A stretch of 64,000 nt of DNA from Equus caballus. Lineage: Eukaryota > Chordata > Mammalia > Perissodactyla > Equidae. The stretch lies in contig NC_091693.1 in NCBI RefSeq assembly GCF_041296265.1, positions 24,924,001-24,988,000 of the forward strand, read 5' to 3'. A program made the translations under genes and the position numbers. Under the pieces are notes generated by a model that was given only the letters and a program-made list of their open reading frames with translations, was not told the DNA's origin and made no database searches. This document shows, one piece after another, positions 41,363-56,300 of the stretch. Positions within the stretch are counted from its first letter, which is position 1; every line of letters starts with the position of its first letter.

Positions 41363-44300
41363 TCACTGGGAGCCCGGGCACACTGGCCCTCCCGGGGCAG
41401 AGCCGTTGGGCATCAGAGGCGGCTCGAGGGCCTGGGCACTGTCAGGGAGAGGGACACGGAGAGGTCAGGACCTCCCCCACGAAACGCCTGCTGCCCGCAA
41501 GGCCACCCATTGCTCACCTCTGGTTTCGGGGAAGCCCCGAGGGCTCTGGGCTCTTCTTCCCCTCCGTGGTCTGGTGGGCCCCAGGGGCTGGGACAGAGGT
41601 AGCAGGGTCTCTGGTTGCACTGTAGGGGTCAGTGGGGTTGTGTCACGGACGCCCTGCTGGGTGCTCCCACCCTCAGCCCATGCACTGGTCAGCGGGAAGC
41701 AGTGGGCGGCCCGGCGAGTCCCTCCTGCCCAAAGAGCCCTGGGAGCTGCGGTGCAGGAGCCGCTCCACACGGGCTGTGCACACTCCCCTGTCCCCTTCTG
41801 CAAGCCTTCCAGCCCCTAGGGCTGAGCTGAGGGCCTCCAGGCTCCAGGATCCCTCTCTTGCGGCCACATGTGGGCACAGGTACCACCCTCAGCTGCCACG
41901 AGGCCTCAAGGCAGTGGCACAGACCTGGGGGTGTCTGGCAAGGGCCCTTCAGAGCAGCTCCAGGGCAGGGATGGCCCAGGGTCAGGCTCTACCCGCCTCC
42001 CCTCTCAGCCAGCAGCTGGCCCCAGTGGGTCACCTGTCCAAGGAGCTGGGGGTGGAGCATGTCCCTCTGAGGGTGGTCTGGAGGTCCCCAACGCTGACCA
42101 AGGCCTGGCAGGGGGCTGTGCAGGAGGAGAGAGGCCCGGAGGCTAGAGACTCAGGGGGTTCTGCACTGCCTTGCTCCTCTGATGGGGTATGGGCAAGACC
42201 GGGGAGGCAAGGGGAGGGGAGCAGGGGAAGGGCCACAGGGTATAGCGAGTGGGGCAAGGTGGGTGGGGATCACAGGGGAGGTGGGAGGTAGGCAGGGCAC
42301 GGAGGGCAAGGGCTCACCCGAGGGCTCCGCTACTTTGCCGCCAACTGTGGCTTCCTGAGGTGCTGAGGGGGGTGCAGGGTCCTGAGACCTGGGAGGGGAA
42401 AGAAGCAGCCCATGGGGGTGACTGGGTCAGCACTCGAGCCTAAGGGCACCAGGACCCAGCAACTGCCTCCCGGCCTCACCTGAGCTGCAAGGCATCACAG
42501 GCCACAGGGCCAGCTGGGCTCTGGGTGGGGAGGTCCCAGGGCACGCTGAGGGGCCCCTGTGGGACTGGGGACCCAGAGCGAGGTTCCTCCTCCCCGGAGT
42601 CTCGGGGGCCAGTTAGGGCATCCGTAAGCACTGGGTCAAAGCCAGCTGTCCAGCTGGGACCTGGGATGGGGTGGGGGCAGGGTGAGCACAACAGGCAGAC
42701 CCTCGAATGCCCGACCACACCCCACCCCAGCCCACACATTCACCCACCCGGAGGCTGAGGGCCAGGACTGGGGTAAGAGGGGGGCCCAGCCCCTCTGCGG
42801 GCTGCCCGGCCGTCGCCATCCTCCTCGTCCTCCTCCTCGTCCTCGTCCTCCTCCTCCTCGCTGTCTGTGCTGCCTCCACTCCTGCCCCAGAGACCACCCA
42901 TCAGCTGCGGTGCTAGAACAGAGAGGCCCATCTCCACCCTCCAACCCCCGAGACTGACCCAGTTCATTCCGTGAAGGAAGGAACAGACAGTGACAAAAGG
43001 GATGGAGGAGATGGGGCAACGGGGAAGCCGAGGGAGGGCAGGTCAGGGGCCACCCTGGCCTGGGGTGTGCCAAGAAGCCTTGAGAGAGCCCTGCATCCCA
43101 CAATGGGAAGGTGGGCAAGAAGCACGAGTGCCCATGTGGAGAGCAGCACAACTCCCACATTAAGGGCGGGAAAGGCCCCACGGCAGGATCCATGCTGGGA
43201 ACGGACCCTCCCACCACCTGGTCCGACCTCTCACGGGGCGCTGACCTGATATTCTCCCTCCAACTACAAACGAGTGGACGTGTGTCACCACCACATCCTC
43301 GGCTGAGAGCACAGCCTGACATGCAGAGCTGCTGCAAAAAATGCTGGCTGAACGCGACTAAGAGGCACCTTGGGACCAGGGAGAAAGTCCGACTGGCCAC
43401 GCGTCCGCCAAGTGGGAAACAGCTAAGCAAACCATGCGGTTTCTACAATGCGCAAAGCATGCCACTGACCACTCCATGACAGTCACTGACTACTCCAACC
43501 AGAAAGGAATACACCTGCGTACAGTTAAAAAGAAACTAAGACACCAGCAAACAGGGAAGAGAAGGGAGCTTCCTGAACCTGCAAAGGGCACCTCCCAAAC
43601 CCACAACCGACACCACCCTTGAAGGTGGAGACCAAATGCTCCCTGAGACCAAGAACATGGCAAGAGGGCCACCCTCGCCACCCCTGGTCCAGGCTGTACT
43701 GGAGGACAATGAGGCAACAGAAGGGGAAGTGAAGTGGAGAAAGGAGTAAAACTCTAATTGTAGACGGCATGATTTTCTATCTGGAAAATTCTAAGGAATA
43801 CACTAAAACTGTTGGAACCAGTGAGTTCTGCAAGGGTACCGGATACAAGATCAATGCACAAAATCTACTGTGTTTTTATACATTTGTGACAATCTCAAAA
43901 TGATTTTGAGAAAACAATTCCACTTACAATTGCATCAAAAAGAATAAAATACTTAGAAATAAATTTAACAAAAAAAGCGTAAAACATATACTCTGAAAAT
44001 TACAAAACACTGTTCAAAGTAAAAAAGACCTAAATAAGTGGAAAGACATCCCACGTTCATGGACTGAGAGACCCAAGACTGTTAAAATGGCAACACTCCT
44101 GAAACCGACCGACGGATCCAAGGCAATCCCTCTCAGAATCCCAGCAGGCTTCTCTGTTGAAACTGACAAGCTGATCCTAAAATTCACACGGAATCTCAAG
44201 GAACCCCGAAGAGTCAACACAATCTCGAAACAAAAAACAAAGTTAGAGGACTCACACTTCCCGATTTCAAACCTTACTACAACACAACAGTAATCAAGAG

Positions 44301-47300
44301 AGGTTGGTCCTGGCATCAAGACAGACATACAGACCATTGGACCAGGAGGGAGAAACCAGAGAAAAACGCTCACACACAGCGAAATGATTTTTCATGAAGG
44401 TGCCGAGACCATTCAGTGGGGAAAGGGCAGTCTCTCCAACAAGTCATGCCACAACAACAGCATCCCACATGCAAAACGATGAGGCTGGACCCCCTCATGC
44501 CATAGACAAAAAATCAGCTCAGAAACTCTTAGAAGGAAATGCAGGGGTACATCTGGGATTCACCCTGGATTTGGATTTGGTAATGAGGCACAGTAGTGAA
44601 AATCAACTTGGCTGGTCACATAACGGCACACCCAGTGGATGGTACCTACCAGAGGGACGGACCTCACGAGTGGACGCAGCAAAATTGACCTATGGTAAGG
44701 TGTCAGGACAGCATCACCCTCGGGAGGGCGGACAGCAGCCGGCAAGGGGCACAGGGGTCCACTCCCTCACCTGGGTGCTGGTAAAGGGGTGTGCATGTGG
44801 CCATTCACTTAGGACTCATGTACTTGCCTGTATGCTTGTTAGACTTCAATTAAAAAGTTAAAACATTCTGTTCTCACCATTTGCGGACACGATTCCATAC
44901 ACAGAAAACTCTAAAGAATCCACCAAAAAAACTACTGGAATTAATCAACAACTACAGCAAAGTTGCAGGGTATAAAATCAACCTACAAAAATCAGTTGCA
45001 TTTCTATACACTAATAACCAACTAGCAGAAAAAGAAGTCAAGAATACAATCCCATTTACAATCGCAACAGAAAGAATAAAATATCTAGGAATAAACTTAA
45101 CCAAGGAGGTAAAAGACGCATACACTGAAAACTGTAAGACATTACTGAAAGAAACTGAAGACAACATAAAGAAATGGAAAGATATTCCATGCACATGGAT
45201 TGGAAGAATAAACAAAGTTAAAAGTCCATATTACCTAAAGCAGTCTACAGATTCAAAGCAATCCCAATCCCAATGACATGCTTCATGGAAGTAGAACAGA
45301 GAATCCTAAAATTTATATGGAACAACAAAAGACCCCAAATAGCCAAAGCAATCCTGAGAAAAAAGAACAAAGCTGGAGGCATCACAATCCCTGAATTCAA
45401 AATGTGCTACAAAGCTATAGTAACCAAAACAGCATGGTGCTAGCACATAAAGAGACATACAGATCAATGGAACAGAACTGAAAGCCCAAAAATAAATCCA
45501 CACATCCGGGGCCAGCCCCATGGCCGAGTGGTTAAGTTTGCATGCTGTGCGTCTGCCGCCTGGGGTTCGCCAGTTCAGATCCTGGGTACAGACCTACACA
45601 TTGCTCATCAAGCTGTGCTGTGGTGACATCCCACACAGAAGAACTAGAATGACTTACAACTAGGATATACAACTATGTACTAGGGCTTTGGGGAGAAAAA
45701 AAAGGAAGAGGAAGATTGGCAATAGATATTAGCTCAGGGACAATCTGCCAATCTTCCTCACCAAAAAAAGCATACTCTTAAACAAAACAAAACAAAAAAG
45801 AACTATAAAACCACAGATCTATGGACAGTTAATCTTTGACAAAGGAGCCAAGAACATACAATGGAGAAAGGAAAGTCTCTTCAATAAATGGTGTTGGGAA
45901 AACTGGACAGGCACATGCAAAAGAATGAAAGTAGACCACTGTCTTACACCACGCACAAAAATCAACTCAAAATGGATTAAAGACCTGAATGTAAGACCTG
46001 AAAACATAAAACTCCTATTAGAAAATACAGGCAATATAGTCCGATGGTGCTAAAGTCTTAGCAGCGTCTTTTTGAATACCATGTCTACTCATGCAAAGGA
46101 AACAAAAGAAAAAAATAAACAAATGGGAGTATATCAGACTAAAAACCTCTGCAAGGCAAAGGAAACTGAACAAAATGGAAAGACAACCCACCAACTGGGA
46201 GAAAATATTGCAAATCACATATCTGACAAGGGGTTAATTTCTAAAATATATGAAGACCTCATACAACTCAGTAACAAAAAAACAACCCAATCAAAAAATG
46301 GGCAGAGGATTTGAAGAGACATTTTTCCAAAGAAGATATACGATGACCAACAGGCACATGAAAAGATGCTCAACATCACTAATCATTAGGGAAATGCAAA
46401 TCAAAACTACAATGAGCCATCACCTTACACCAGTCAGAATGGCTATAATTACCAAGAGAAAAACAACAAACGTTGGAGAGGATGTGGACAAAAGGGAACC
46501 TTCTTACATTACTTATGGGAATGCAAACTGGTGCAGCCACTATGGAAAACAATATGGAGATTTCTCAAAAAATTAAAAGTAGAAATACCATACGATCCAG
46601 CTATCCCACTACTGGGTATCTATCCAAAGAACTTGAAATCAACAACACAAAAAGATTTATGCACCCCTGTGTTCACTGCAGCATTGGTCACAATAGCCAA
46701 GATGTGAAAGCAACCTAAGTGCCCATCAACTGATGAATGGATAGAGATGTGGTATATATATATACAACGGAATACTACTCAGTCATAAAAAAGACAAAAT
46801 CGTCCCATTTGCAACAGCATGGATGGACATCCAGGGTATTATGTTAAGTGAAATAAGCCAGGCAGAGAAAGACAAGTGCCATATGTGGGGACCGGCCCCT
46901 TAGCCGAGTGGTTAAGTTCACGCGCTCCGCTTCGCTGGCCCAGGGTTTTGCAGGTTTGGATCCTGAACACGGCATCGCTCATCAGGCCATGCTGAGGCAG
47001 CGTCCCACATGCCACAACTAGAAGGACCCACAACTAAAATATACAACTATGTACCAGGGGGGATTTGGGGAGAAAAAGCAAAAAAAAAAAAAAAAGCACA
47101 AGATTTCACTCATATGTGGAAGATAAACAAACACATGGATAAACAGAACAGAACCAGAGGGGAAGGGGGTTGCGGGGTATGTGAAAGGGGTAGAGGGGCA
47201 CATATGTGTGGTGACTACTGGTGGTGAGCATGATGCAGTCTATACAGAAACTGACATATAATAATGTACACCCGAAAGAACACAATGTTATAAACCAATA

Positions 47301-50300
47301 CGACCTCAATACAATAATTTTTTAAAAAGGAAAGTTAAAACACTCCAATCCTCAAATCACAAGCCCCCACAGCACGGCTCAGAATTACAAGCCCGGAGTT
47401 GGTGTTCATGCTGGCAAATCTACGAGGACAAATCCACTTAGTCAGTGATTCTGCGACCAGCCAGTACTAGAGAAAAATAATGTTAACGTTTGTACAAAGA
47501 GCTGGTCACAGCTTGCTGACCCTCCCATTTGGCCTGTGAGGGAGGGCCAACCATCACTGCTCATCTTTCTGGCATCAGGGGAGAAAGCTGATGGGACCAT
47601 CTCACAGCTTTTTCAGGAACACCTGCAAGAAAGCTGCCAGAAGGGAGAGCAGAGTCGAGGGGTAGAGGGGAGATACTGGTTCTAGATGCTCCTGAACCAA
47701 GCTGTACCTGAAGGACATGCCTGTTTTTCCAGTCACACAAAAGCTATTGTCCCATTCTTTTTGTAGTTGAACTCATCTGAACCAGGTTTTTATCACTCAA
47801 AACTGAAGGCCCCAGTATTACACACACTACACTCTCCTTACTCTTCTCATTGAGTCCCAGTGTGAAAACCTTCTCATGTGGGCCCTGCAGCCCGACCGTG
47901 CTGGGCAGACGTGAGGGGGACTCACCGCACGCCTGGGGACTGGCCCAGGCGGGACCCCCGGGTCAGCTGGCTGCCCTGCCAGGCGCCGTCCTCCCCATCG
48001 GAGTCCCCGGAGCCCTGACCCTCTTCCTCATCCTCCTCCTCCTCATCGTCATCAAACTGCTGGATCCGGTCCTTGTAGCATATCTCGAGCAGGTTGGCGT
48101 TGGGCTGTGGGGCGCAGGGGCAGGAGGGTGGGTGGGCTGCGCTGCCCGCAGCCCCACGCCACCACCAGAGGACAGGGCAGCACTCACGTTCTCGTCGTCA
48201 GCATTGAGGGAGAAGGTGATATTGGCCGTCTTGTCAAAAGGCGCACTAGGAGGGAAGCACGGGAGCAATCAGAGGGGAGGCACACGGGTGGGTACGGCAT
48301 GAGAGGAGGCTGCCTCCTGCTGCTCCTTCATTCACTCAACTTCCACCCTGTTCGCAGGTTCCGTATCTGCAAAATCACCCACTTGCTGAAATTGATCTGG
48401 AACCCCAAATCAAGACTCGCAGTGCATTCTGGTCATTTATGGATGTCTGCAGAGCAGTGAAAAATTAGTCGCTGGACGTGCACATTCCCAGCTGAGGTCC
48501 AACACGGACACACCCGCCTCCTGCACAGGGACGCCCAAGGGGACCCACGGCTCTGGCTGGACAGGGTTTGAATCCGAACTCAGGCACGTGCTAGTGGGGT
48601 GGCCCAAGCAGGTCACTGAACACTTGTGAACCTTGTTTCCTATGTCGTAAAACAAAGGAAATAGAACCTACCTGGACAAGTTGTTTTCAGGATCTAAGAT
48701 TGTGATGTGGTTGAGGTGTTTATATACAGGCCCACACTTTCCCAGGAGCGATGGTTCAGTGTTCACGGCGACTGTCTCGCACACAGCCGCAGCGCAGGAG
48801 GAGAAGGGAACGCCCGCTTACCAAGCACTTATCCTGTCCCGCACCAGCTAGGCCTCTCGCTACACCAAGAGCCACAGGCAATTGAAGTAAACCCCAAAGA
48901 AAGCAGAGTGTAAAGGAGACCTTTCCACCGACCCGAATCAGGGCAGCTGTCGTCTTTTCTAACGAGGACATGCAGAGCAGGTGAGTGGACTGACCGGCAG
49001 GAGCAAAGCGCCCAGACACTGCTCACCGATTCAGCAGAAACCTACGCGGCCCAGCGCCGAGCCTCGCCACACGAAGCACGCCCCCGGCCCCAAGACGCTC
49101 AGTCTGGGGCTGGGATTCTTAAACCATGGCCAAAGAATCACCTTTGGAGCTGAAACAAAATGCTCCTGCCTGGGCACCCTGACCCCCGAGGGCAGAAACC
49201 AGCCGGGGCCTGATTATCCCAGGAGAACAGCGGCAGGAACCAACACACCGGGAACACAGCCCTACCTCCAACCTTCCCATCAACAACAAAACGACCTAAA
49301 CATCGGCCTACAGCCAGCTCTGCTCAATTCTCTCTCTTTCAGAAAGCCTCAGAGAAAGGCAAGTTCTGAACTAATAAATTAAATCCACGCGTTTTAAACA
49401 CCGACACCAACTGCTGAACAGGATTTGACAATTTATACTCCTGCCGACAGAACCTGCAACTTTTCGACGGCCTCCTACTTGTTTCGTTTGCGTCCCTCAC
49501 GCCCTTTCTCCTGTTCCGAGGAAAGAGCCCTTCCCGTCTCCACGCAGGTCCCGGCTCCGTCCCACACGTTCGGTATACTCCCCACCCAGGTTGTCATCTG
49601 TCTCTCCAACTCAGGAAATACTTGGCCCCGAAGACCAGCAGACAACTGCACGTTAACGAGTCCTGAGTGCCGCCTCAGCGCCAGACACAGCACCAAGCAC
49701 GTGACAGACGTCCTCACACACGTCGTTCTCACAACCAGCCCGGGCATCCTCATTTCCTCGAAACAGACAGAAACCGAGAACAGGGCGGGAGGCCCATGCG
49801 CTGCACAGCTGGAGCAGGTGGGGCAGGCAACTCCAGCAACCGGAGCCCTGCAGCGCAGCATCTTCGTCCCTGAGGTTACAGAAACGTTCATCCATTTTCC
49901 ATTCTAGAATGCTTTGCGGCTTTAGGTGTGTTTTACATTTAAAGTTTTTAATCCCACTGCAATTGATCTTGACAGCCGAAGTCACTGTCAAAGGGCAGCC
50001 CATCGTCCCAACGTCATTTACGGAGCAGTCGGTCCTTCTCCCGGCCAGGACAGGGCTGGGTCCCGGCTTAGGTCAGCGTCTCCTCTGGGGTTCTCAGGCC
50101 TTCGAATCAGTGACAGCGCTGCCGAGGCCTCCTAGTGCTGCGCGCCGTGCTGGGCAGAGTGGCAGCAAACACAGATCTCACGTCTGCATCTAAGGTGACC
50201 TCTGTTGGGCTGTGGGCAGGACAGGCCACAGCCAACCCTCACACTACAGCACACGAGGATGACGAGCCACTGTCCTAGGAAAAGTGAGAGCTCTGCGCTT

Positions 50301-53300
50301 CAGGCTCCCTGGCGGTAAAGGGGCTCCCAAGCCCTGCGCAGAGGGGTGGGCAGAGCACGTAACAGGGTAACACCCAAGGGGCATCCGGTGCACTGCGGGG
50401 AGGACTTGGACGCGGGCAGGCACCCCAGCTCAGCCGTCCCTCAACAACACGCGCGTGGCCGAGGTCCCTCCTTCCTTTCCCTGCCCCCACCCACTGGCTA
50501 CCCCCTGCCAGCCCCTAGGGGCTAATTGGGCCTTTCTCATCTGCTTGCCCCAACTTCTGGCCCAGGGACACCTCCATGTCATGCTCTCTGGTAGCTGTTC
50601 CACTTCTCCTAGGGCAACGCGGATTTGTTCTTCAAAAGTCACCTCTTCTGCCCAGACGGCACAAGGCAGTATTCACCAAACGCTTCACTCAGGGCCTCAC
50701 AGGGCCCCTCAGCCCCGCAGTGTACACAAGGAGACCCAGGCCTGCACAAGCGACCTGCCCTGGGCCAGTGGTGGGCAGCGGCAGAACCAGGCTCCAGTCC
50801 AAGGCCCCTGGTCAGGTGGGTGGTGAAGGGGCCACAGCCGGCTGCTCAGCTCCCGGCCTGACCCAGTCTCTCCTCCAGACTCACCCGGGCACCTGCCCTG
50901 GCCTTCACTCCCTACCTGCTGCTGTCGTAAGATTGCTCAGGCAATTTACAAAATGCTAGAAAGTTTTAATTTTTTACTCTGACTGTAAAAATAAGAGGCA
51001 GCTGCGGCAGAAAATTCAGAAGACAGAGAAGTTCATGACCACGACATCAGAGATGATCGATGTTAAAATGTTGTTGTGCAACAAATACGAATAAGCAAAA
51101 CTGGTCAGCGAAAAAAAATCTCTCCTGTCACCCCAAGGCCTTTGGAGGGGGTGGAGGAGTGGTCGCACCCCACATGGCCCAGCTCTGCACACAGCCGGTG
51201 CCTGAGTCCCAGAGCCCCCACACACTTCCCACTAGGCCCCCAAGGAGGAACCCCAAGAGGGGTCTGAGGCTGGCCACCCTCCAGGCTGAGCCTGATGGAG
51301 GCTGGGGTAGGACAAACCCTAGGCATTGGGCTGCATGGGCAGCAGGTGGACAGTGGGGACAGGAAAGGATGGTGGAAGAAGTCACACAGCAGGTGAGCAC
51401 CTGCTTTCTGATCTGCTGTCTCAGGTCCCCTCCCAGCGCCCCTGCCTGCAGCTGATCCCACACAGAGGGGCACACTCACTTCACACTTTCCTCCTGCTCC
51501 CCAAACTCCTCGTCGTTGAAGCCGAAGTGGTCAATGAAGGCTGAGGTCATACGTTGCATCTGGAAATCCATGAAGGCCTGCAGAGGGGGCAGCAGTCAGG
51601 GGCTGGGCAGGGCCAGACCCCCCCACCAGCCCACCAGCCCCGCACCTGCTGCAGCACAGCCTCCTCAGGGAAATTGAACTCCTTGAGCCGGTCATCCTCG
51701 TCATCGCTGGAGGAGTGCAGGTGGTGGGTGTTCACCTGGGGTGTGCAGGCAGGCGGGGTGTCAGGGCCTGTGGAGCCCCCCAGAGGAGGACTAGGGCAAG
51801 GATGGGGCTGTGGGGAGAGGGAGGCTGAGACTGGATGAGGAGGGAGAGAACCAGAAGAGGGACGAAGTGGGAACGTGCTAGAGGCAGGCCCAGCAGCAGA
51901 GATGGGCTGGGAGTGCGCCGGGCACAGCAGGCCCTCACCAGGTCCACCATGTTCTTCTTGTTGGTCTCCGCCAGGGGTCCCGACACGAACGCCTCCCACT
52001 GCTCCTGCTGCTCGCCTGGCAGCTCTGCTCACAGGGGAGGAGACGAGCACATGAGGCGCCCCCTCGGCCCCTACCCACTCCACCCTGGGGGCGAGCCCTG
52101 GCCCTCACCCTTCAGCAGCTGCCCCAACTGCTCGGCGTTGGGTCCCTTCTCCACGTTCTGTACCAGGGCGTTGGCCACCCTTGTCAGGTGGCCCATGTAG
52201 CCTTTCCGTGGGCCCCCTCCGGACCTGGGTAAACATGGAGGCCACAGCTGGACAAGGCTGCATGTGCCCCATGACCCTGCCCGTCCTCCCCACTGCCAGG
52301 TCCTCCCCCGCCTGCCCTCCCCTGGGGCAGGAAGGCCAGCGGATGCTCACTGCACACGCTCGTTCTCCTCCCAGGAGGTCAGGATGCGCTCCACCAGGCG
52401 GCACTGCTGCAGCAGCTGCGAGAGCAGGGAGGGCCGACGTGGGCGGGGGCAGCGCCTGCAGCCTCAGCCGCCTCCGCAGAGAAGGCAGGGACAGAGGCTG
52501 GGCCCCACCACCCTGGCCAGGCACCCAAGCCTCTGGTCTTTCTGTGAGGAGCGTGTGTCGCGCCCTTGCACACACTCCCACGCACATGCACTGCCCCTCC
52601 TTCCCTGCACAGCCCCCTCTGCTCACCCAGAAACGTCCTCTGCCCATATTCCCGCTCAGTCCAGTCAACAAACCCCTAAGTCACTCCACTGCTTCCCACT
52701 CCCGCTCATCCAAATCCAACACCTCCACTGGACAGCTCCTCCGAGTGCCAGGCTACGTCCAGGGAGGCACCCCACCCACCACGGCAGCCGTCACCCCGGG
52801 AGAGGCCTCCCCTCCGTCCCCCAGGACACTCACTGCTTTCTCAGGTCACTGTGTCCACCTAATTCCCCACAAGACACCCTCTGTTTCTCCCAGACACACC
52901 CCAAGAACAAGGACAAGCCCCCAGCCTATGAATTGTCCAGAAGGAATGACTGTGTGACAGGTGAGGGTCAGGCCTGCGGCAGAGCTCACCCAGAAGGACC
53001 GAGGGGGAGCCCCAGCTCACGTGTTTCACGACAGGGTTGGAGGCAGGCGTCTCGGGGCTGCTGTCGGAAGGGGGCCTGGAGCTCAGCATGGCGCTCACAC
53101 ACACCTCCACTTGGGCATGCAGGAAATTGTTGAACACGTAGTGGAAGAAGAGGTCCTGGAGGGCACAGCTGCAATGAGAGGCCCGGTTCCCCGCCCCGGG
53201 CCACAGCCGCCTCCATCCCTCCCCGGTCCCCAGCCCATCCCCAACCTCGCCCTTCAGCCATCCCCCCCATCCACCCATACACCCTCCCCGTCCCCCGCAC

Positions 53301-56300
53301 CAGCATGGTGTTGGGCACATCCAGTGCCAGGAGCTCCTGGGTCAGGGCTGCATCGTTGGCGCTCAGGGCGCTGGCCAGCAGCTTGACCACATGCAGGCGC
53401 ATGTTTCCCAGCGGCGGGGCCAGGCTGCCCCACGTCGTACGCAGCGGCTCCAACTGCGGGAGTAGGGGAGGCTCAGTTCCCAGCCCGGCGTTGCCCAGGA
53501 CTGCAGGGCTGCTCCCCACCCCCTGGCTCCCCAGCCCACGCAGCCCACCTCGGGTGGCTCGAGCAGGAGCTGGTGGAAGCAGCTGAGCCGTGGGCGTAGG
53601 GCGTGCAGGGTACCCACACTGGACACGGAGCTGTCCAGGGTCACCTGGGCCAGGAGCTCCAGCTGTCCATCCACGCTGCTAAAGAAGTTGTTCACGGTCA
53701 CAGACTCAGACCTGCCACAGAGAAGAGCATGAAGGGCAGAGTGAGCTGCCCAGACAGCCTGTGCGCATGCGTGTGTGTGCCTGTGCATGCACGTGTGCAT
53801 GTGGAGGACATGTGGAAGGGAGTAAGAAGCTGCACCCTCGGGAGCCCTTCCAGTTGGGACACACAGGGCAGTGACGGAAGAGGCGCCCAGGTGTGGGTGG
53901 GCACCTGGGACCCTGGGGTAGAAGTCCCCACTGCCTTGTAGGGAGGCCTGCCCAAAGGGTCTCGGATTCTGACAGCTGGCTCGAAGCTACAGGCTGTCCA
54001 CACAGCCTGCTTCCTCGGCTATCAGACAGGAATGGGAGGACTCCTCTCCAAGGACCGTAAGACCATCATGAAGGAGACACCACTCATGGTGGCTCTGTCT
54101 CAACAGCTTTCACTCCCTGAATGGAAGGGCAGGGATCTGAGGGGTCACAGAGCTGCCCAGATAGGCCACACCCCCTCACCTCGGCCTTCTGGGCTCCAGC
54201 AGGGTCAGCAGCACCTGGATCCCGCTGACAATGACAGACTGGCTCTGCTCCCCCTCCAACATGTTGCTCAAGAGCTGCTCAATCGTCTCCTGCCTGGAGA
54301 AGGTCCAGCAGGGGGTCAGAGTGGGGGGCTCAGGACCCAGGGCCCCCCAAAGGATGGCTCCCCTCCCTGGGCCTGGGCACCACCCTGCAAACCCACTTCT
54401 CCAGGGTGGCCAATAGCTGGTCGGGCTCCGGGCTGTCCTGGACCTGGATCATCTGCTCCCGGCTCAGGCGGATGATGTCGCACAGGGACTGGGACGCATT
54501 GGAATGTTGCTGGAGAAGTAGAGAGAGCTGAGGACCCTGGCCCGGCCTGGTTCTGCTGTTGGGAACCTCATGAGATGACCACCCGGTCCCAGCCCTTAGG
54601 GACAGAGGATGGAACAGAGACAGGGACACAAGTGCCAAGGGAGGGAGCACCAGGCACCGAACACTGAGAGGGGAGAGACAGTGGGCAGAAAGGGAAACCA
54701 TGGAAGGCTTCTCGGAAAAGGAGACATGCCAGGCAAACCCTGCATCGCTCACAGCAGCCGAAGGGGGGAACAACCCAGACATCCACGAACTGGTGAACGT
54801 CCTCCAGCCTTACAAAGGGGAAAAGCACTAATAACGTGCTACAACATGGCTGAACACAGAAAACCTGGCGCTAAGACAAAAGCCAGGCATGGGAAACCAT
54901 GTATTGTGACTCCGTTTATACAAGCTGTCCAGAAGAGGCAAACCCGGAGACGGAAAGCAGAGAGGTGGCTGCCGGGGCTGGGGGACCACGAGGGGAACGG
55001 GGAGGGACGGCGAATGGGCACAGAGTTTCCTTTCCGGAGTGGTGAGAAACAACCTAAAATGGACATGGTGATGGCTGCACAACTCTGTAAATATACTAAA
55101 AGCCACCAAATCCTGTATTTTAAATGGATGAGCTGAACGGTAGTAATTTATCTCTCAATTAAAGCTGTTACCAAAATAAAGAGAGAAGTCTAACCCAACA
55201 CACAGCTGCCAGGGCCCACCCACACAGACCCCGGACCCACGCAGACCCTGGACCTGCGCAGACCTCAGAGCCAGCCAGGCCATGGGCTGCACTTCAGAGC
55301 CCATCACGGGAGCCCTGCCACCTGGCTCACAGCACCCACCCCTCGTCCCTCTGCCAGAGGCCTAGACAGTCATCACTCTCCTGGGACGGCACTGCTTGGG
55401 TGCCAGGTGCTGACTACCTGCGCCTATGGACCTCCCAGCGCTCTGCAAGCCAGTGGGCCAGAAAAACAGACAAGGCGTGACCCCCCGAGAGGTCAGTGAG
55501 GATCCGGGCCTCTGGGTGGGTTCTCTGAAGGACAAGCGGGCTTGTCTATGCACAAGACACAGGAAGAGTCGCCAGGCCACAGAGTCAGAAGTGGACGGAA
55601 AGGTGGCAGGGAGCGGGCCAGGGACAGAGCCTGGAGTCAGAGGACCCTCATCAGAGCCGTGACACCAGAGGGATGAAGGGCCAGCTTCTTGGTTCATGAG
55701 AAACGTTCCATGTGTGTAAAACCCCTTTTCTATTCTTAGCAGGCGTGCTGTCCGTGGGTGACTGGCAGGGCACGCACACAGCGGCAGGCAGGGCCACACT
55801 CACATTGTCATCTTTCGAGGGGTGGATCTGCTCGATGAGCCGCTGGACAATCTTCTCCTCATTGAGCCACTGGGGGTGAGAAGGCAGGGCTCCACTCACT
55901 GACCCCGTCTCCTCAGCCCCTCCCCTCCCCACCTCGCCCCAGCTTACAGTGACAACTTCCTGCCTCAGCTGTGGCCGCTCCACACAGGTGAGGAGACGCA
56001 GCAGGAGGTCCATGATGGCCGAGGTGCCGATGTGCTGCAGCAGCAGGTCCACGAAGTCGTCCTTCTTCCGCAGGAAGGACACAAGCTGGGGGACACGGGG
56101 AACGGGGCACGTCAGGCCGCAGGACCTGGCCCGCATCCTCCCACCTGGGGTGCATGGGACTGCAGGCACCTGGTCCGTCTTGCGGTTGATGAGGATGCCC
56201 ATGACCTTGCTGAAGAAGCTGGCCAGCAGCGGGTTGAGGCTGCCGCTGCTCTGCAGAAAGCCGTAGAGCCGGTTCAGGAGGGACTCGTCCGCGCCCAATG

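Larger units (their letters stand above)
44866..47330 (+). mobile_element. Younger 5'-truncated L1 LINE
   Basis: About 2.0 kb of L1 once two ERE insertions are removed. An ORF2 stretch at 44881-45276 is still open ([36 protein letters not shown]), from the reverse-transcriptase C-terminal side. It ends in a 3' UTR with 'tgtacacccgaaagaacaca' and an A-rich tail. A perfect 12-base target duplication AAAGTTAAAACA flanks it (44854-44865 and 47331-47342). Not autonomous: the 5' part is missing. Confidence 0.9.

Noticed and set aside
42740-42967. Separate acidic mini-protein at 42.8 kb
   Set aside because: The acidic run is exon 42748-42881 of PPP6R1, joined in phase to exon 47926-48104 and 42480-42660.
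43111-43479. Cys/His-containing plus-strand frame ([11 protein letters not shown]) as a small zinc protein
   Set aside because: Single short motif in intronic DNA next to an L1, no spacing pattern of a known finger and no start or splice support.
44881-45276. Reverse-transcriptase-like protein as a host gene
   Set aside because: It is the ORF2 part of a 5'-truncated L1 with a target duplication and A-rich tail.
52181-53133. Long plus-strand open frames of 250-290 codons opposite PPP6R1
   Set aside because: They are antisense to verified PPP6R1 exons and introns; GC-rich coding DNA often leaves the opposite strand open, and no domain is recognisable.
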